A model generated the notes under the pieces. That model worked only from the letters and a program-made list of their open reading frames with translations. It had not been told where the DNA came from and ran no database searches. Source: Mactra quadrangularis (Eukaryota > Mollusca > Bivalvia > Venerida > Mactridae). Taken from it: 64,000 nt of DNA. Below, piece after piece: positions 1 through 13,800 of the stretch. The stretch's first letter is position 1. Every line of letters starts with the position of its first letter. Where the stretch lies: positions 25,508,468 to 25,572,467 of the forward strand of contig CM046299.1 in the NCBI GenBank assembly GCA_025267735.1, read 5' to 3'. The position numbers were made by a program, and so were the translations under genes.

Positions 1-1067
1 AACTTTGAGCTATTTCTATCATCTAATAATGTTTATAAATTACAAGTTATATGCGCGTTATAAATGATGTACGACTTTAATTGATCTAGGAGCAACATGT
101 GGTACCTAAAGTATCGATAATGAATTTTAATATTTCTTGTATGACACTCGCCATAACTAGTTTATGCAATTTCTGACCTATTTCAAAGATTATTAAGTCT
201 TAAAGAGAAAAGGTTACACCATAACTGTGCCTAACAACGACAGTATAACGCTGAATAGTTTAAACAGAACCGAACCTATACATGTATATTATTAATTTGT
301 ACGACAAAGGTACATCATCTTACTAAGCAAACACAGCCAAAAGATAATGCAGATCTATGATTAGACAAAATTTAAGCTGGCAAAATATATGCACATAATC
401 ATATGTGCTGAGATATAAAGACTTAAGGAAGTGAGTGTCGCTAAATTATTAGACAATGCTTTTTTTCGGCGTAGCTGTCTAAGCTGACCCTCTAAATAAC
501 CATGTCTTTTTATTAAATCTCATTCTATTGGACAAATGCAAATTTCGTAAGGCAAAGTAGGAGAACCCCCTAAAATTGGTTTTAAATAGCAAAAATATGC
601 CACAAGAACTGAAAAAAGCAAAAAAAAGATATATGACAGCGATATTGAACCATTGATTTTTAGGCATATCAATGAAAAACCGGAAATGCAATGTGATCCT
701 AAGTAAATAATCCTCTGAATAATTTGAACAAACTTTCTGTGAATGCAATAATAAATTGCACGTGATGCAGATATATTATTTATTCACTTTGACATATCAT
801 GTTTTTCAACTAATTCTACGCCGTTTGTCTTTTTAAAGACATTCCTTGCAATACATAATACATATTTAATAAGTATTGATTTATCAAAATAATTTTATCT
901 GAAACAGACAATTGCGCATTATATTCAAATACAGAAGTATGATCATGTCTTAATGTCTATAACTAAATACTGTATTTACAATTATTTGACATACATTAAG
1001 TTCAACGGCGAGAGTGTTCAAAATACGCCCAGTCTAAGTGAACATACTTAGTTTTCACAGTTTTCAT
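1..1067. other. Presumed intron or 5' flank, no coding exon recognised
   Basis: AT-rich sequence with no open frame that matches a CTLD start, signal peptide or other domain. Given that exon 1 seen begins mid-domain, this is probably intron. The 89-codon minus-strand open frame at 479-748 has no recognisable motif. Confidence 0.5.
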
Positions 1068-1363
1068 AGGCGGATCTAGCAGGGGGGGGGGGGGGTGTCA
1101 GGGGGGTCCGGACCACCCCCAGAATTTCCAAAATGTACCTGTCCATGAGTGTATTTCTTGACTCTAAGTCATTTTTAAGTAGTATGAAGCAATTTTTTCC
1201 GGTGCTTAACATAAATATTTAATGGTTATGTAGTTTTAATTATTAATATGTGGCATTATTCTGCAAAATGTGTTTAATGTGGTTGAGGTTCGAAAGTTTG
1301 GACCCCCCCCCCTTAGAAAAAGTTCGGACCCCCCCTAGAAATAAAATCCTGGATCCGCCCCTG
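1068..1363. mobile_element. Short TIR element (MITE-like), copy 1
   Basis: It begins aggcggatctagc and ends ctggatccgcccctg, near-perfect inverted ends, with G-rich then C-rich subterminal tracts. The body ('atttccaaaatgtacctgtcc', 'aaagtttggacccc') recurs in the element at 1906-3335. No coding capacity is seen. Confidence 0.75.
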
Positions 1364-1727
1364 ATTTTGTTTGTTTGGATATTGCTGTATGCACTCACTA
1401 CAGAAAAATTTGAAGTCCTTGCTGTTGAGAATGCACCAGACTCTATGCTTGGATCTTCATTAGGGACGTTAGGGGCAATGCCAATCACTAATGATCTATT
1501 GAACCAACTTTATTCAATATTCTTTTCATTTTATGAGTTTCTTTACTGATTTACTTTAAAAATAATTGAACCAACTTTAAATAATATTGTTTCTTCTGTT
1601 TTATTCTATAAACATTTTCTGTACAAGTTTACTTTAATAATAAATCACAAGTATTCGTTGGCTTCAAACCATGACTTTATTTTTCAAATAGCACTAAAAA
1701 TCACATCCATTTTTGTTCTTTTTGAAG

Positions 1728-1854
1728 AAATGTATGTAAAGGAGAAGACGGTGAATTATTGACTATACAAGATGAAGATACACAACATAAGATTTCTGAC
1801 TTTTTAGACAATGCTAATAAACTTTCAGTTTGGCTTCCATACACTGCAGAGAAC
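1728..1854 (+). CDS. Exon 1 seen: CTLD1, first half
   Basis: Acceptor ttttgaag, donor gtaagt; the exon enters with one base of a split codon (phase 2) and leaves in phase 0. It reads NVCKGEDGELLTIQ...KLSVWLPYTAEN, the 'C..G.L..I...' and 'VW' core of a C-type lectin domain. A stop codon (tga) lies directly before the acceptor in this frame, which fixes the start. The exon that should carry the CTLD1 N-terminal Cys and 'W' segment is not found in bases 1-1727 and is probably upstream of the window. Confidence 0.85.
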
Positions 1855-4800
1855 GTAAGTATAAACTTTAAAGAAACTGTCTGACTGTAAACGTGCATTG
1901 TCCTTAGGCGGATCCAGCGCGGGGTCAGGGGGTCCGTACCCCCAACCCCTTTGAAATTTCCAAAATGTGCCTGTCCATTAGTGTATTGTTTTAACTGTAA
2001 GCCATTCTTAAGAAGAAAGAAGCAATTTTCTCGTGCTTATCTTCGTGTTAACATAGATCTAATTATTATGTAGTTTTTAATATTAATATGTTACTTTATT
2101 TGGGCGAAGATGCAACAGAAACACTAGTCCTATCTTTGGTCATGTCCCACATCGATTACTGTAATCTGATCTTGTGTGGAATCTCAAAATGTGATCTTAG
2201 CAAATTTCAGCGAATTCAAGACATGTGTGCCAAACTAGTATTAAGGCTAAAAAGTCAGACAGTTCAAAAGATGCTTTGTACTCACTGCACTGGTACCAGT
2301 CAAAGCAAGAATCAACGTTAAAATATGTACTTTTATGTTCAACTGTTTTATTGAAACTGCACCTGCATATCTGACTGAAATTCCTCAAAAGCCTGTACAA
2401 AGCAAAGCTGGTCTTAGATCTGCAAAATCCAAAAACCTGAATTTTTTGGTACTAATAAATAAGAAAAAAACATTTAGTGACAGAAGCTTTAGTACAGCGG
2501 TCCCCATGCTATGGAATAAGCTACCAGATGATATCAAATTATCACCTACTTATGATGTAATCAAAAAACAGATGAAAACTCACTATTTCTCTACTTTTTA
2601 TGGTCTATTCTAAAATTGACGTGGCTAGTTAATGCCTCAACATACAATGCTAAACATAGTAAGTGATTGAGCGCATTCATTATGACATGAGAATGAGGAT
2701 TGCCTTGCTCTTTGTCATTTTATACCTTGTTTCATATGACTGCATTACAACATAATTATATTGTCCCTTTAAAGGTGATGGTTAGACACCTTTAGGGAAA
2801 TGTCTGGTTAACAAAAGCGTTATGTTACACTGTTCAGGACATGTCTGGTAAACAGTAGCATCATGTTCTACTGTTCAGGACACCAACTTCCAATATCTGA
2901 TCAATAAAAAAATGTAAAATTAGTGATAAAAATGTAAAATTAAGTCGAATCATGAACTGTGAATGATGAATGTCCAAAAATATGAAATATAAAAGCTCAA
3001 TAAAAAACAATACAAAAATACACTTACACACTATAATTATTATATCATGCGTGATAAATTTTATTTTGTTTTGTGTTATTGTAGATACATTATGTATTTA
3101 TGGTGGATGGTTTTTACTTATTTATTTTTTATAATTTATCTTCTTGTACAACGCCATTGAATATGTAATATAGAAATAGGCATTTAATCAAATGAAAAAA
3201 AGTTTAAGTTTATTCTGCAAACAACAGGTAACAATAGGTGAGTTTGGCTTGAAAGTTTGGACCCCCTAGAAAAGTTCGGACCCCCTAGAAAAAGTTTTGA
3301 CCCCCCCCTAAGAAAAAATCCTGGACCCGCCCCTGTTGTCTTCCGCTTTCATTTTACATCTAAAAAAGACACGTATGAAGATGACACTGGGTCCTAATTA
3401 AAACTTAAGTTTGTGCCTGACGCAATCATGTTATGATAAATCATATCGCTGCAGAGCTAAGTAACCGCTCATAATTATATTCAATAAGCGAAGCATTATG
3501 AGAGTGATGCATAAAATTGGTGAAGTCTCTACAATCGTGTTAGTAAGCGCGTACAGCGAACAGCACTCAAGTTTAGATAACATAAAGTGATTCATAACGG
3601 CATCATCTTTCGTTGCATAGGTTAATTTAGCTTTCTCTAGAAGGCTTATGATAATCAACATAACAAAGTATACATCTCTAATAGCGTCATATAAATAATC
3701 TTAACCTAATGCTTCGGTTAGAGATATTTGATGCGCATTAAAAAGAGGAGTATTATGAAACAAATATTGAAAGAGGTTACTGAAAATCTTTCTTTCAAAA
3801 ATCCACGATGTATTACTCGTTAACACAGTGAGTTTTCAAATCCTTTCAGTGCTTTGTTGTACATGTTTAAAGGAGTTGGTAGTTGTGCTTCTTTCTGTCT
3901 AATGTGTTTTTGTGTTTTTTAAGTTTTGATAAACTTATTGTGTTATTGAAAGCACAAAGTTTTGACGTGGATCTATTTTAAACATGTAGGCAATGTAATG
4001 ACCTATTTATTTATATTTCTATACTATTAAATTTGCGAGTTTCCTGTTTTGTGTAAGAAACTGCGCAGCTTTGAATAAAACTTTTGTTTGTCGCTGGAGC
4101 ACCTATATACCGGCATATCAAGTTGACAATTCTTTTTTGACAAAGCCTCTTGATATTTGCAAAAACTGACAAAAATCAACAAAAATAGTGGGTTTTTTGT
4201 GTCTAAAAATAGTTCTAGATAAAACTAAAAATAGACCAAACTCCCCGCAGCGGTTATTTCCCTTTATTGTCATTACCTAAAGCCCGTGCTTGCACGGGCT
4301 CCCATCTAGTATTTAGTTATTTAATGGAGTTACCGCCGTGTCAACACAATTTAGGTCATTTTACGGCGTCCAGCGCACCAAACCTAGCTTTCTTGGACCA
4401 TTGTCTATAACCAGTACTCACCTACCCACAAGGCCGGAAACTTCTCCATATTATCTAATCAATGGAGGAAAATCGATATTATTGTCAAATTTTCATGGAA
4501 GGGTATAACCTCCCCGGGTGGGATTCGAACCCACACCCCCTCGGGCACGAGATTCCAAATCCCGGCGCGCTACCAACTGCGCTTTCGACCCGGGTTATGT
4601 AATGACCTAAGCATACATTTAACAAAAGTTCTAACCGATCACTTTTCAAAATTTTGATTATTTTATAACGGGCCAATGGATCCTTATTAAATTTTGCAGA
4701 GCTGATTTTTGACAATCTTTGTATTTTAAGTAGTGATAGGACAGATAATGCCTGATATACCAATGGCCAATGGATAGGTTGTATGACGCACTAAACTAAT

Positions 4801-7800
4801 TGCGCTAGCCGGTCGGGTAATGCATCTATATGAAGTTTGTCTAATATGAATTGATTGTTGCAATTTAAATAGCAAGTGTTTTAGAAAATATAACTACAAA
4901 CAATTATGCTTTTCATGTACAAATATATTGTTGCGAACTGTTCTTCAGTGTTACCCTTATCACTCCTTCATATTTTGCTGCAGTCTATATACATGTAGAT
5001 GAGGATCGCCAATTGCATAGTTGGGATTATTGATAACTCGGTTTGACTATGACTCCCGTCCATTATCATCTTTAAGGAAAAGGGATAAGAGTGATAATTG
5101 TCACTGTATACATGTATTACCACTGCAGCCAGGTTATGAAGCACATTGTTGTACACGTACTAACTTCACACATATATTTTGATTTTTATTTCATTAAAAT
5201 CGGACTATTTCCATCAACTCCTAAAAATGTCGACATAAAACGACGTTAAAACGGCTTTTGTAACGTTACGTTTATTAGCCTCAACTTTTGACGCTGCGCT
5301 TAAGCGTTCATTACTCTTTCTTTCTGTTACAGTTGACTTAATAAGATTTTAACACGAATCACATTAATACGAATTTTTGTGCACTTACATTAATTTCAGA
5401 CTTGAATCACCAAATACAGGCCGATTTTCGATTTTCCATCACACATATCTTAATATAATAGAATTCTAAATGACAGTCAGCTTATTCACTCATTCAGGAC
5501 TTTAGCAATCCCAGTGTTCATTAAGGCCAAGCGAATTGTACCATTCTCACACTACACAGAGCTTTCCTTGAGTTACAATATATATTCTTTGAACAGCGCG
5601 TATGCGAATGGGTTTTGTTTTTTAACGCCCTTGATGTTTACCCTAAACATCTCATTTCAAAGAATTTCCTACCCGCCTCTACGGTCGATAGGCTTATCAC
5701 GGCGAAATTAAAGCACTACAATCTCTCACTATCAAAGCGTCGTAGGTTCGACTTTAACTTAACTTATAAATGATGTAAGATGTGTGGTCACTCAAACTGA
5801 GTTTGGCTTACTATGTACTGAACATGAAAGTTTAGTAGCGAATGTTATCTCAGATAATTTTAGAGTCCATGCTCGTACTTGAATTTGACACTTTTAATCA
5901 AATAACGAAAAAAAATATCATGCATTATTTGAATATTCGGGGACATACCATTTGTTTGTTTGTTTTGTCTCTTTGTTTTCAATACATGCACACTATGTTG
6001 TTAGCATATTTTTAGTTCACATAATTTTTGCATAAACCAACGCAAAGACAAAAAGACAAATAAACTTAGAATCGAACAACACACAGAAGGTTATAATTAG
6101 TTAATAATAGTTGAAATATTAAATGACGAAAACATTTTTGTGTTCTTGCACTTAATGTCAAATAAAAAATTTATAAAAAAAGGAAATAGTGCTTCGAATC
6201 ATCCCTGCGGTCATTGCCCACGTGTTTTTGACCAGAAGAATACTAAAAATGGCATTTAAGTTCATTTCAAGTTAAAGGCTTGTGAACTAGCATTATTTTT
6301 TTTTTACTTTTAGACTTTCTATCAAGCTTCTACAGATTCCTTGAAATTTTTTGCATTGATTTAAAAAAGAAACGAAATGTTTAGATAAAAGTCCATAAAA
6401 TACGAAACTCATTTGTTTTTCTCAATTTGGTTTAAGGATTGTGTAGGCATTTTTGTACACTTTGTACACTTCTTTTTTCCGTATAATTTGATAAGAGACA
6501 AGCTCACTAGTATCATTGAAGAAAGGTTTGAAAAAGACAAGAGAAACCCTTGTCTCTTGCAACAACGATATTTTAGCTTTTTTACATATGATTTTACGAA
6601 AATTAATTTTCATGAGCCTGTCAAGATGTAACAGAACCCCTAACAATTATCAAGTAGTGGACATCACTATGATATCCTGATATAGTCAAAGATACATCTG
6701 CAGTTTTAAAATTACATCTCCGGTGAGATATTTCTCAACCAGTGTTAAATAGAGATTTAATTTATAAAATACAAAAAAGCGTTAGTTTGTCTATTTGTAA
6801 TAGTCATCTATATGTTCAGGTAAGGTTAGTTAGCTGTGTGCTCTACAGCGCTCTGCAGGGTTGGGAATTGGCCTTTTAACAGTAACTGTTGATCCATTTG
6901 CTTACCTCCTTGGTTGTACGATGGTGACAGAGTTTTGAGTATTTTGAAGGTTTCTATGTATAGAAAGGTTTGACCTTTAATTTTCTTTTATATATGTCGT
7001 GTTATTGCTAGTTTGACTTCAAGTGCTCAGATCTCTGTAAGGTAAATGAGTGCATGTACTTGCTTTATGCCTCGGCAAAGCTATCAGCTATTTGTTTAAT
7101 GTGTCTGTGTGTTCTAGCACGCAAATTTGTCAGATGAAGGGTAGATTGAAGTTTAAATGAAATATTGTTTTTTCTTGCATGATACTGTGAGGGCAAGTAT
7201 GATAATATTACCTCCTTGACTTACCCCCCCCCCCTTCCAACAAGAATCAGTTATTTTTTTACTGTCGATTCCAAGGCTGTTCATGCTTTCGTTATTTGTC
7301 ATTTAAGCAACAAAACTTAAAAAAAAATATAAGTTATCTCGGGTTTTACTTTTTGTCTGTGTGGAATGTCAATGTGCTTTAGTGATGCTGTGAATTATAT
7401 TTTGATATTTATCTCTGTACACAGTACAATAATCGATAGTATGATACAATGCTTTTTGCATTCACTCCTCTATGCGTGACTTTATGTTTATTTTAGGCTA
7501 CGGCAGAATGGAAAGACGAGAAAACCAAAGTTACTGATGATTGGTGGAGTAAGAACTCCAGAGATTCATCAACGTAAGTTAAAACATATTTTTTATGCAA
7601 TTATCATCATTTGTTGAAACATTTAATAAAAAAGAATATTTCGATTTCAAAGTATTAAAAGGCACATACTGTGAGGACACGCTTTTGATATTTGATAATA
7701 TTTACGAAAGTTGTTAACAAAACTTGTTTGACAAGTTTCTCCCAACTAGTATGACCAGTTTGTAAACGATTTTGTCTGTCCATTACCATCGTTAACAACA

Positions 7801-10800
7801 ACCGTAAACAACGCAAAATCAAAATCCAGTTACAAAATTATAACCAAACATCATCGAAATTCATCTGTAAAATGTATAATAGTGAATTGACAAATCCAAG
7901 TTAAACCATGGCAACTTGATATTTGGAATGTTTTATATTTGTCAAGATTTCTTTCTATTGTGGTTACCATAGGAACGTAAAGCATTGATGTCGTGTCGTT
8001 TAATTCGGTCATGTACAACGTCAGACTCACCAAACCTTCTTTCCTAATCACTTTACGAATTCTCGCTAAACCATCATATTGTTCGGCTAAAACTTCTAGC
8101 AAGTGGTTAGTAATTTATTCCAGGTAAATTAGTCCAGGTTCGTAAACAGCTTTTTGAGAAGGTTTCGAACGTCACTGATGATAATTAAGTACGTTTGGGT
8201 ATATATAAAGAAAATCATGCACCTAAATGACCAAGGAACACCTTATGGAAAATAACCAAACTCTAGCCAAAGCGTGACAATACTGGGCAATCATTTGAAA
8301 CCCTGTGGCAACAAGGAGTGATAATGTTGTTAAAAAGTAGACTTATCACGTATTGACCAATAAATGATTTGGCTTTTCAAAGTAGGTCAGTAATCAGTCA
8401 GATACTTCGAGCTTGTTCTAGACTCACATTTAGATCATGCGCCCAGCATCCTTTGTGCAACCATTTTGGCATGTTATTTGCACAAACAACTTGACAGTTC
8501 ACGTATACCATCGTTAGTATATTTTGGAACATTCAATAAGCAACGTATTAATATACACCTTTTCCCAAAGACATGTATGGCTAATGAATCATTTTTACGT
8601 ATACAAAACTATCAATAAAATTGTTGTAATGATAAAACTAATCAGCCACTGAATATTATAGTAAATATTCTAAACTGTTATCCAATTACATTACTCTTCT
8701 CCTTTAGACCGATGATTACTCCAAGAAATTTTATAGTAAATTCAAAATTTCTATAACCTTGCAAATCAATAATGCTTTAAAGTACGCACCAGGAGTAGGC
8801 AGTGCGATGACCGTAGAAAAAGTCTCTCTTTGAACGTGTTTACTCAAACAAACTACTAATGATGATTATTTTTTATGAAAAATCACATAACTGTAATAAC
8901 AATATTCCCTGATTCTTGAGTATGTGTTAAAAAATATATTTTTTATCAAGTTATATAATCGTTTATTTTCTTGCAAGGACTGGGAAAGAAAACTGTACAA
9001 GAACATTGTATAGATGAAATGTCAATATAAGACTGCCAACTATGTTTCGAACTGACTTTAAAAATCAAATACTTACAACTTCATACATTTGTTTTCAGAA
9101 TCGTAGAGAATGCAACGCTTTGTTCAGTTCTGGACTCAGGGGTCACTTCATCCAATAAGAATTGGAGACCAGTGTCATGTAATAGTGTTAATTCTGTTCT
9201 TTGTTCAAAACCAAAAGGTAAACAATGATCATTAACACACACGTTTTGAAACAAATGAACACAGTACTGGACCAGAACAAAACCCCTTATCGTCGCCAGT
9301 AATGTGCCATCTTAGTAAAATTGCAATTTTGTAAAAGCTTTTTATTGAATGGGACAATATTGGCTTGCTTAATTTGTATTCTGTACTTTTTTAAATATGG
9401 AAATTTTATATCATTACTATGTCCTAGAGAAGTCAAAATATTAACAAACTTGCAAGATGAAGGACGTACAACATTTTGAGAAACAATTTAAATGGCCATG
9501 TATGGTATACTTTGACCATTACGCGTTGCTATATAATTTGTTGAAACAAGTACATGTAAATTTCTCTTCGTTAAATTTTCATACTATTATATCAGTTATC
9601 ACGAGTTTCTTCCGTACTTATGCAACATATATATAATGTTTTAAGTAGCTGAAATGCCAACTAATTAAAAGCACATACCAGTATAAACTTTTAATCCTTT
9701 ATGTTGTCTTTATTGTAAAAATAGTAGCGACATTCATATTCTTCTTGCTTGTGCGTCCACCTCTTGGCGTATTAGAAAAATGTTGTTTTTAGACTCGAAT
9801 GTGATTTAGCTAAATTTAACAAGTTTCAATATTGTAGGCACATGTCCTAGTGGATTTATTCAACATAAGTCAATGTGTTATTTACTTAAACTTGGAGAAT
9901 TTATGACTTGGAATGAGGCAAGAAGCTTTTGTTCTCTAAGACAAACAACATTACTTGAAATTAAAGAGTAAGTATTTCTAAGATATTTCGAGATCCGAGT
10001 GTATACGTGTTTTAAAGTGAAATGTTGATGAAAATACTCTTCAAGTTAAACCAAAGGGAACAAATAGCGTGTCAGAATTTTTGTTTCATGCTTTTCCATA
10101 GCCAATATAAAGTTATATCACAGATCAGATCTTCGATGATTTCTTTATACAGACCTAGGCATTTCCATATAATATTTGTTTTAGGGGTGTCTATATCCAC
10201 ACTCCAGCCACACGGTTTATCTGTTCATGCAGACAATCTGATAGTATCACTATGAATGTTAGCCGATAATAATCGGTGATTAAAACAACCATTCAGAATA
10301 CGATAAAATGTAATACTTTATTAAAGAGTCAATGCTTAATTACCAAAGTAGAGGAGCATTTTGAAAAAATATTTTCCCGTTGTTAAAAATGAGCTCTATT
10401 TTGTAAAAGATTTACCCTTCCTTCCTCATGATAACATAAAAGTAGTTGTGTTACAGTAAGACTCGTATACTTTCTTTGTCTCTTTTGTCGTTAATAATTT
10501 ATTAACACTTATAACTTAACACAGAGAAAATATTTTGAACCGAGAATCGCTGGCAGTTTTACCTGAAATAATAAAATTCCCATGAGTAACTGGTGAAATG
10601 AATATGCTACATTACATTTTGCAGGGATTTTTTTAGTTTACCCCCTATTTTGTCTTCGACCTTTATTACTACAAAACTTGAAAGTCAATGCTAAATTAAC
10701 TTTCAAACCAGTTTTCAAGAACATCGTAAAGTACTGGTGAAAAAATATAAAGAATGACATTTTCTGATTTTGAATATTTTACAACTTACGAACTAATTGT

Positions 10801-13800
10801 TTTCTGCTTCCAATTTGAAATGTAAATGTACATGTAGTCTACCAGTGTGATTTTAACAAGGCAGTTGCAAGAATATCAGTTATTTTGTACTGCTTTAGAA
10901 TACTATAATAAAATTATATTTTGCCACCTGAAAGACCTGATAGTGCCTATAACATTTTATACAATTTTTCTAAGTATATGGAAACTTTCAGGAGATGAAA
11001 ATGAATAATTTGTATATTAAACTTTGTTTAAAGTATATGTTTAAAACTCTGTGCATCAATACATCAATAACTCAATATTTTTTAGTGACGAAACCTGGTT
11101 TTTTATGTCAAATTTATTCAAGAAACAATATGATTTTCCAGATGTTCAATCTATTTCAAAAATATGGCTTGGGATCACAGGTAACATATTGTACTCATTG
11201 TAAACAATAATACTGTTCTACGTCTCATTTTATACCAAAAAATTAAATACAGAGAAAAGTACGTTTTAAATGTACAATAAAGGCAGTTGGTCTAAGCAAC
11301 ACACCGGCTAGATTTTTTATGTTGGCATTACATCCATTACAAAAGCTTCAATAGCCAGACCGCCAAAGTAATATGGGTTTTCTTCAGAATACATATATGA
11401 GAATTTGGGACATTAAAACATCATTATAACAGAAAGTAATTTAGCAATCTCCAGACATAGTTATCAAAATTCAGTTTCCGACTAGAGAAACAATAGGTAC
11501 GGCAAGCATGTTCGTTTCCAGAGCAGGAATTTACTTAATCTATATCAGTTTTGACGTACAGTGCAATCCATAATTATAAACATCATTATAACAGAAAGTA
11601 ATTTAGCAATCTCCAGACATAGTTATCAAAATTCAGTTTCCGACTAGAGAAACAATAGGTACGGCAAGCATGTTCGTTTCCAGAGCAGGAATTTACTTAA
11701 TCTATATCAGTTTTGACGTACAGTGCAATCCATAATTATAAATGTGTGATTTGATTTTTAACACATATCTTCAGACACAATTATATGTATAACGATTACC
11801 GGGTCGATAGCGCAGTCGGTAGCGCGCCGGGATTTGGATACGCGTGCCCGAGGGGGTGTGGGTTCGAATCCCACCCGGGGAGGTTATACCCTTTCATGAA
11901 AATTTGACAATAATGTCGATTTTCCTCCATTGATTAGATAATACGGAGAAGTTTCCGGCCTTGTGGAAGGGTAGGTGAGTACTGGTTATAGACAATGGTC
12001 CAGGAAAGCTAGGTTAGGTGCGCTGGACGCCGTGAAATGACCTAAATTGTGTTGATACGGCGTTAAATCCAATAAATAAATAAATATTACAATTGTATCA
12101 AGTATCATTACTTTCATTTCAAATGTTAGTATATTAAGTGTTCTAGTGTGTCAATACACCTGAAATAAAATACGTGTATAGTTTTATTATCGAAAACCAA
12201 CCAGTAAACAAAATTGAAAATAACTTTGTATGACACTGCTTTAATTATTCATGCATGATTATTTTATTTCACAGCATCTGTATCAGACTTCCAGACATGG
12301 ACATGGTTGTCTGACTCAAAAGACGTCGGTGCATTTGAAAAGAAACTCATTGGATCACAGTCATCTTCATTATCCGAGAAATGCATATATGTTGACATCA
12401 GTAAGCAGTTTTTTTCTGTAGTAAACCCACCTTTTAACACTTCATAAACATTTCTGCAGCGAATTCAGAATATGTGTATTATAAGACCTAACATTTACGA
12501 GTCTTACCGTAAACTTGTATTTTGAATTCATTAGGTTGGATACAACATGTTAATTTTGATATTTGATTATTTATTGACTGTTTTACTAAACATTAAATGC
12601 AACATACTAACTTGTAGAATAGATAGAACAGCAGCACTGTAGTTAAACTGTAATGTGAAATTACTAGTAACATATAAATGTTTCATTTAGAAACGCTAGC
12701 GTATACTTTTAGATAAAATATTCAAACTATTAATGAAAATTTGTAAACGTTGTTTGGCCATACTGCTTAAAGCTTATTGGATTCATTTTGCACCTACTAA
12801 AAGTCTATAATGGCTAAACTGTTGAGCTAAATGAGATGCTTACTTGTCTAAATTTCGTATTGTATTTGACAGAGTATTATACTTTATAGCTCTTATCAAT
12901 TGTATCGTGGAGAAACGGCATATTTACAGAAGTGTGGTGATTATATTACATTTGTTTTTGCAGACACAAGTAAATGGATTGTAGGAAATTGTGCCAACGT
13001 AGGTGGTGCTGTGTGTACTCTTCCTGTGAATACACCTATGGTTTTACCTCCTAATGGCAAAGGTAAACTATCATCAGATTTGGGTCATGTTCTTTCTGTG
13101 TTCCATTTATTGGCTTTATATCATATGGCAAGTTATGAGATGGATTGATATAATTAACAAAGAATGAAAATAATTCAAAAATAATTAACACAGGAATGTT
13201 AAAACAAGTAAACGATATAGTATTGTGTACTCTTTGAAGATGTACTTATTTATATCTAATTAGGATAGTACAATTATTATATTACAGTGCATTTATAATT
13301 TTTATTCATTTTGTTTATTTTTAGGTCGCTAGAAAACTGTCGATATTTCAAATTTCATCGTCACTTTTATAATTTCTCATATCATTTAAAACGCACAATT
13401 TTCTGTGAATAAATACATGTCCAAACGATAGTTTCAGTGGTTTTGTGCTGGTATCAATTCTGAATGATTCTTGATTTAAAATAGTGTCCGAATGAAAAAT
13501 ATACAAATGTACATACCAAATTCATTACGTTTTAATCCACCCAAACACTGCGTATAAGACTTTTGAAATCCTATTGATCTATTTTTGTATTGGTCAACGA
13601 TATAATTATCTCTCTCTTGCAGATGAATACAAGTGTGAAGGTGATGCGAAATTGCATGATAAATTTTGTTACGAAATGATCACTGAAAAAATGGACTGGT
13701 ATAACGCTAGATGGCATTGTGGGCAAAGAAATAGTGATCTTGTAACCATAATGTCTGAGGAAGAACTATTTCTGATTCGCAGATGTAAGTATTAGACCTT

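Noticed and set aside
1250..1549. Open frame of 99 codons, plus strand
   Set aside because: It runs through the C-rich end of a TIR element and shows no domain; the segment after 1400 has no splice partner in the right phase for exon 1.
7851..8102. 83-codon minus-strand open frame in intron 2
   Set aside because: No family pattern, no supporting splice sites, and a length expected by chance in 64 kb.
11798..11885. Possible functional tRNA gene
   Set aside because: It has A and B boxes, but it is followed by a conserved SINE body and tail, and other copies exist at 4310 and 51206; the acceptor stem is not intact.
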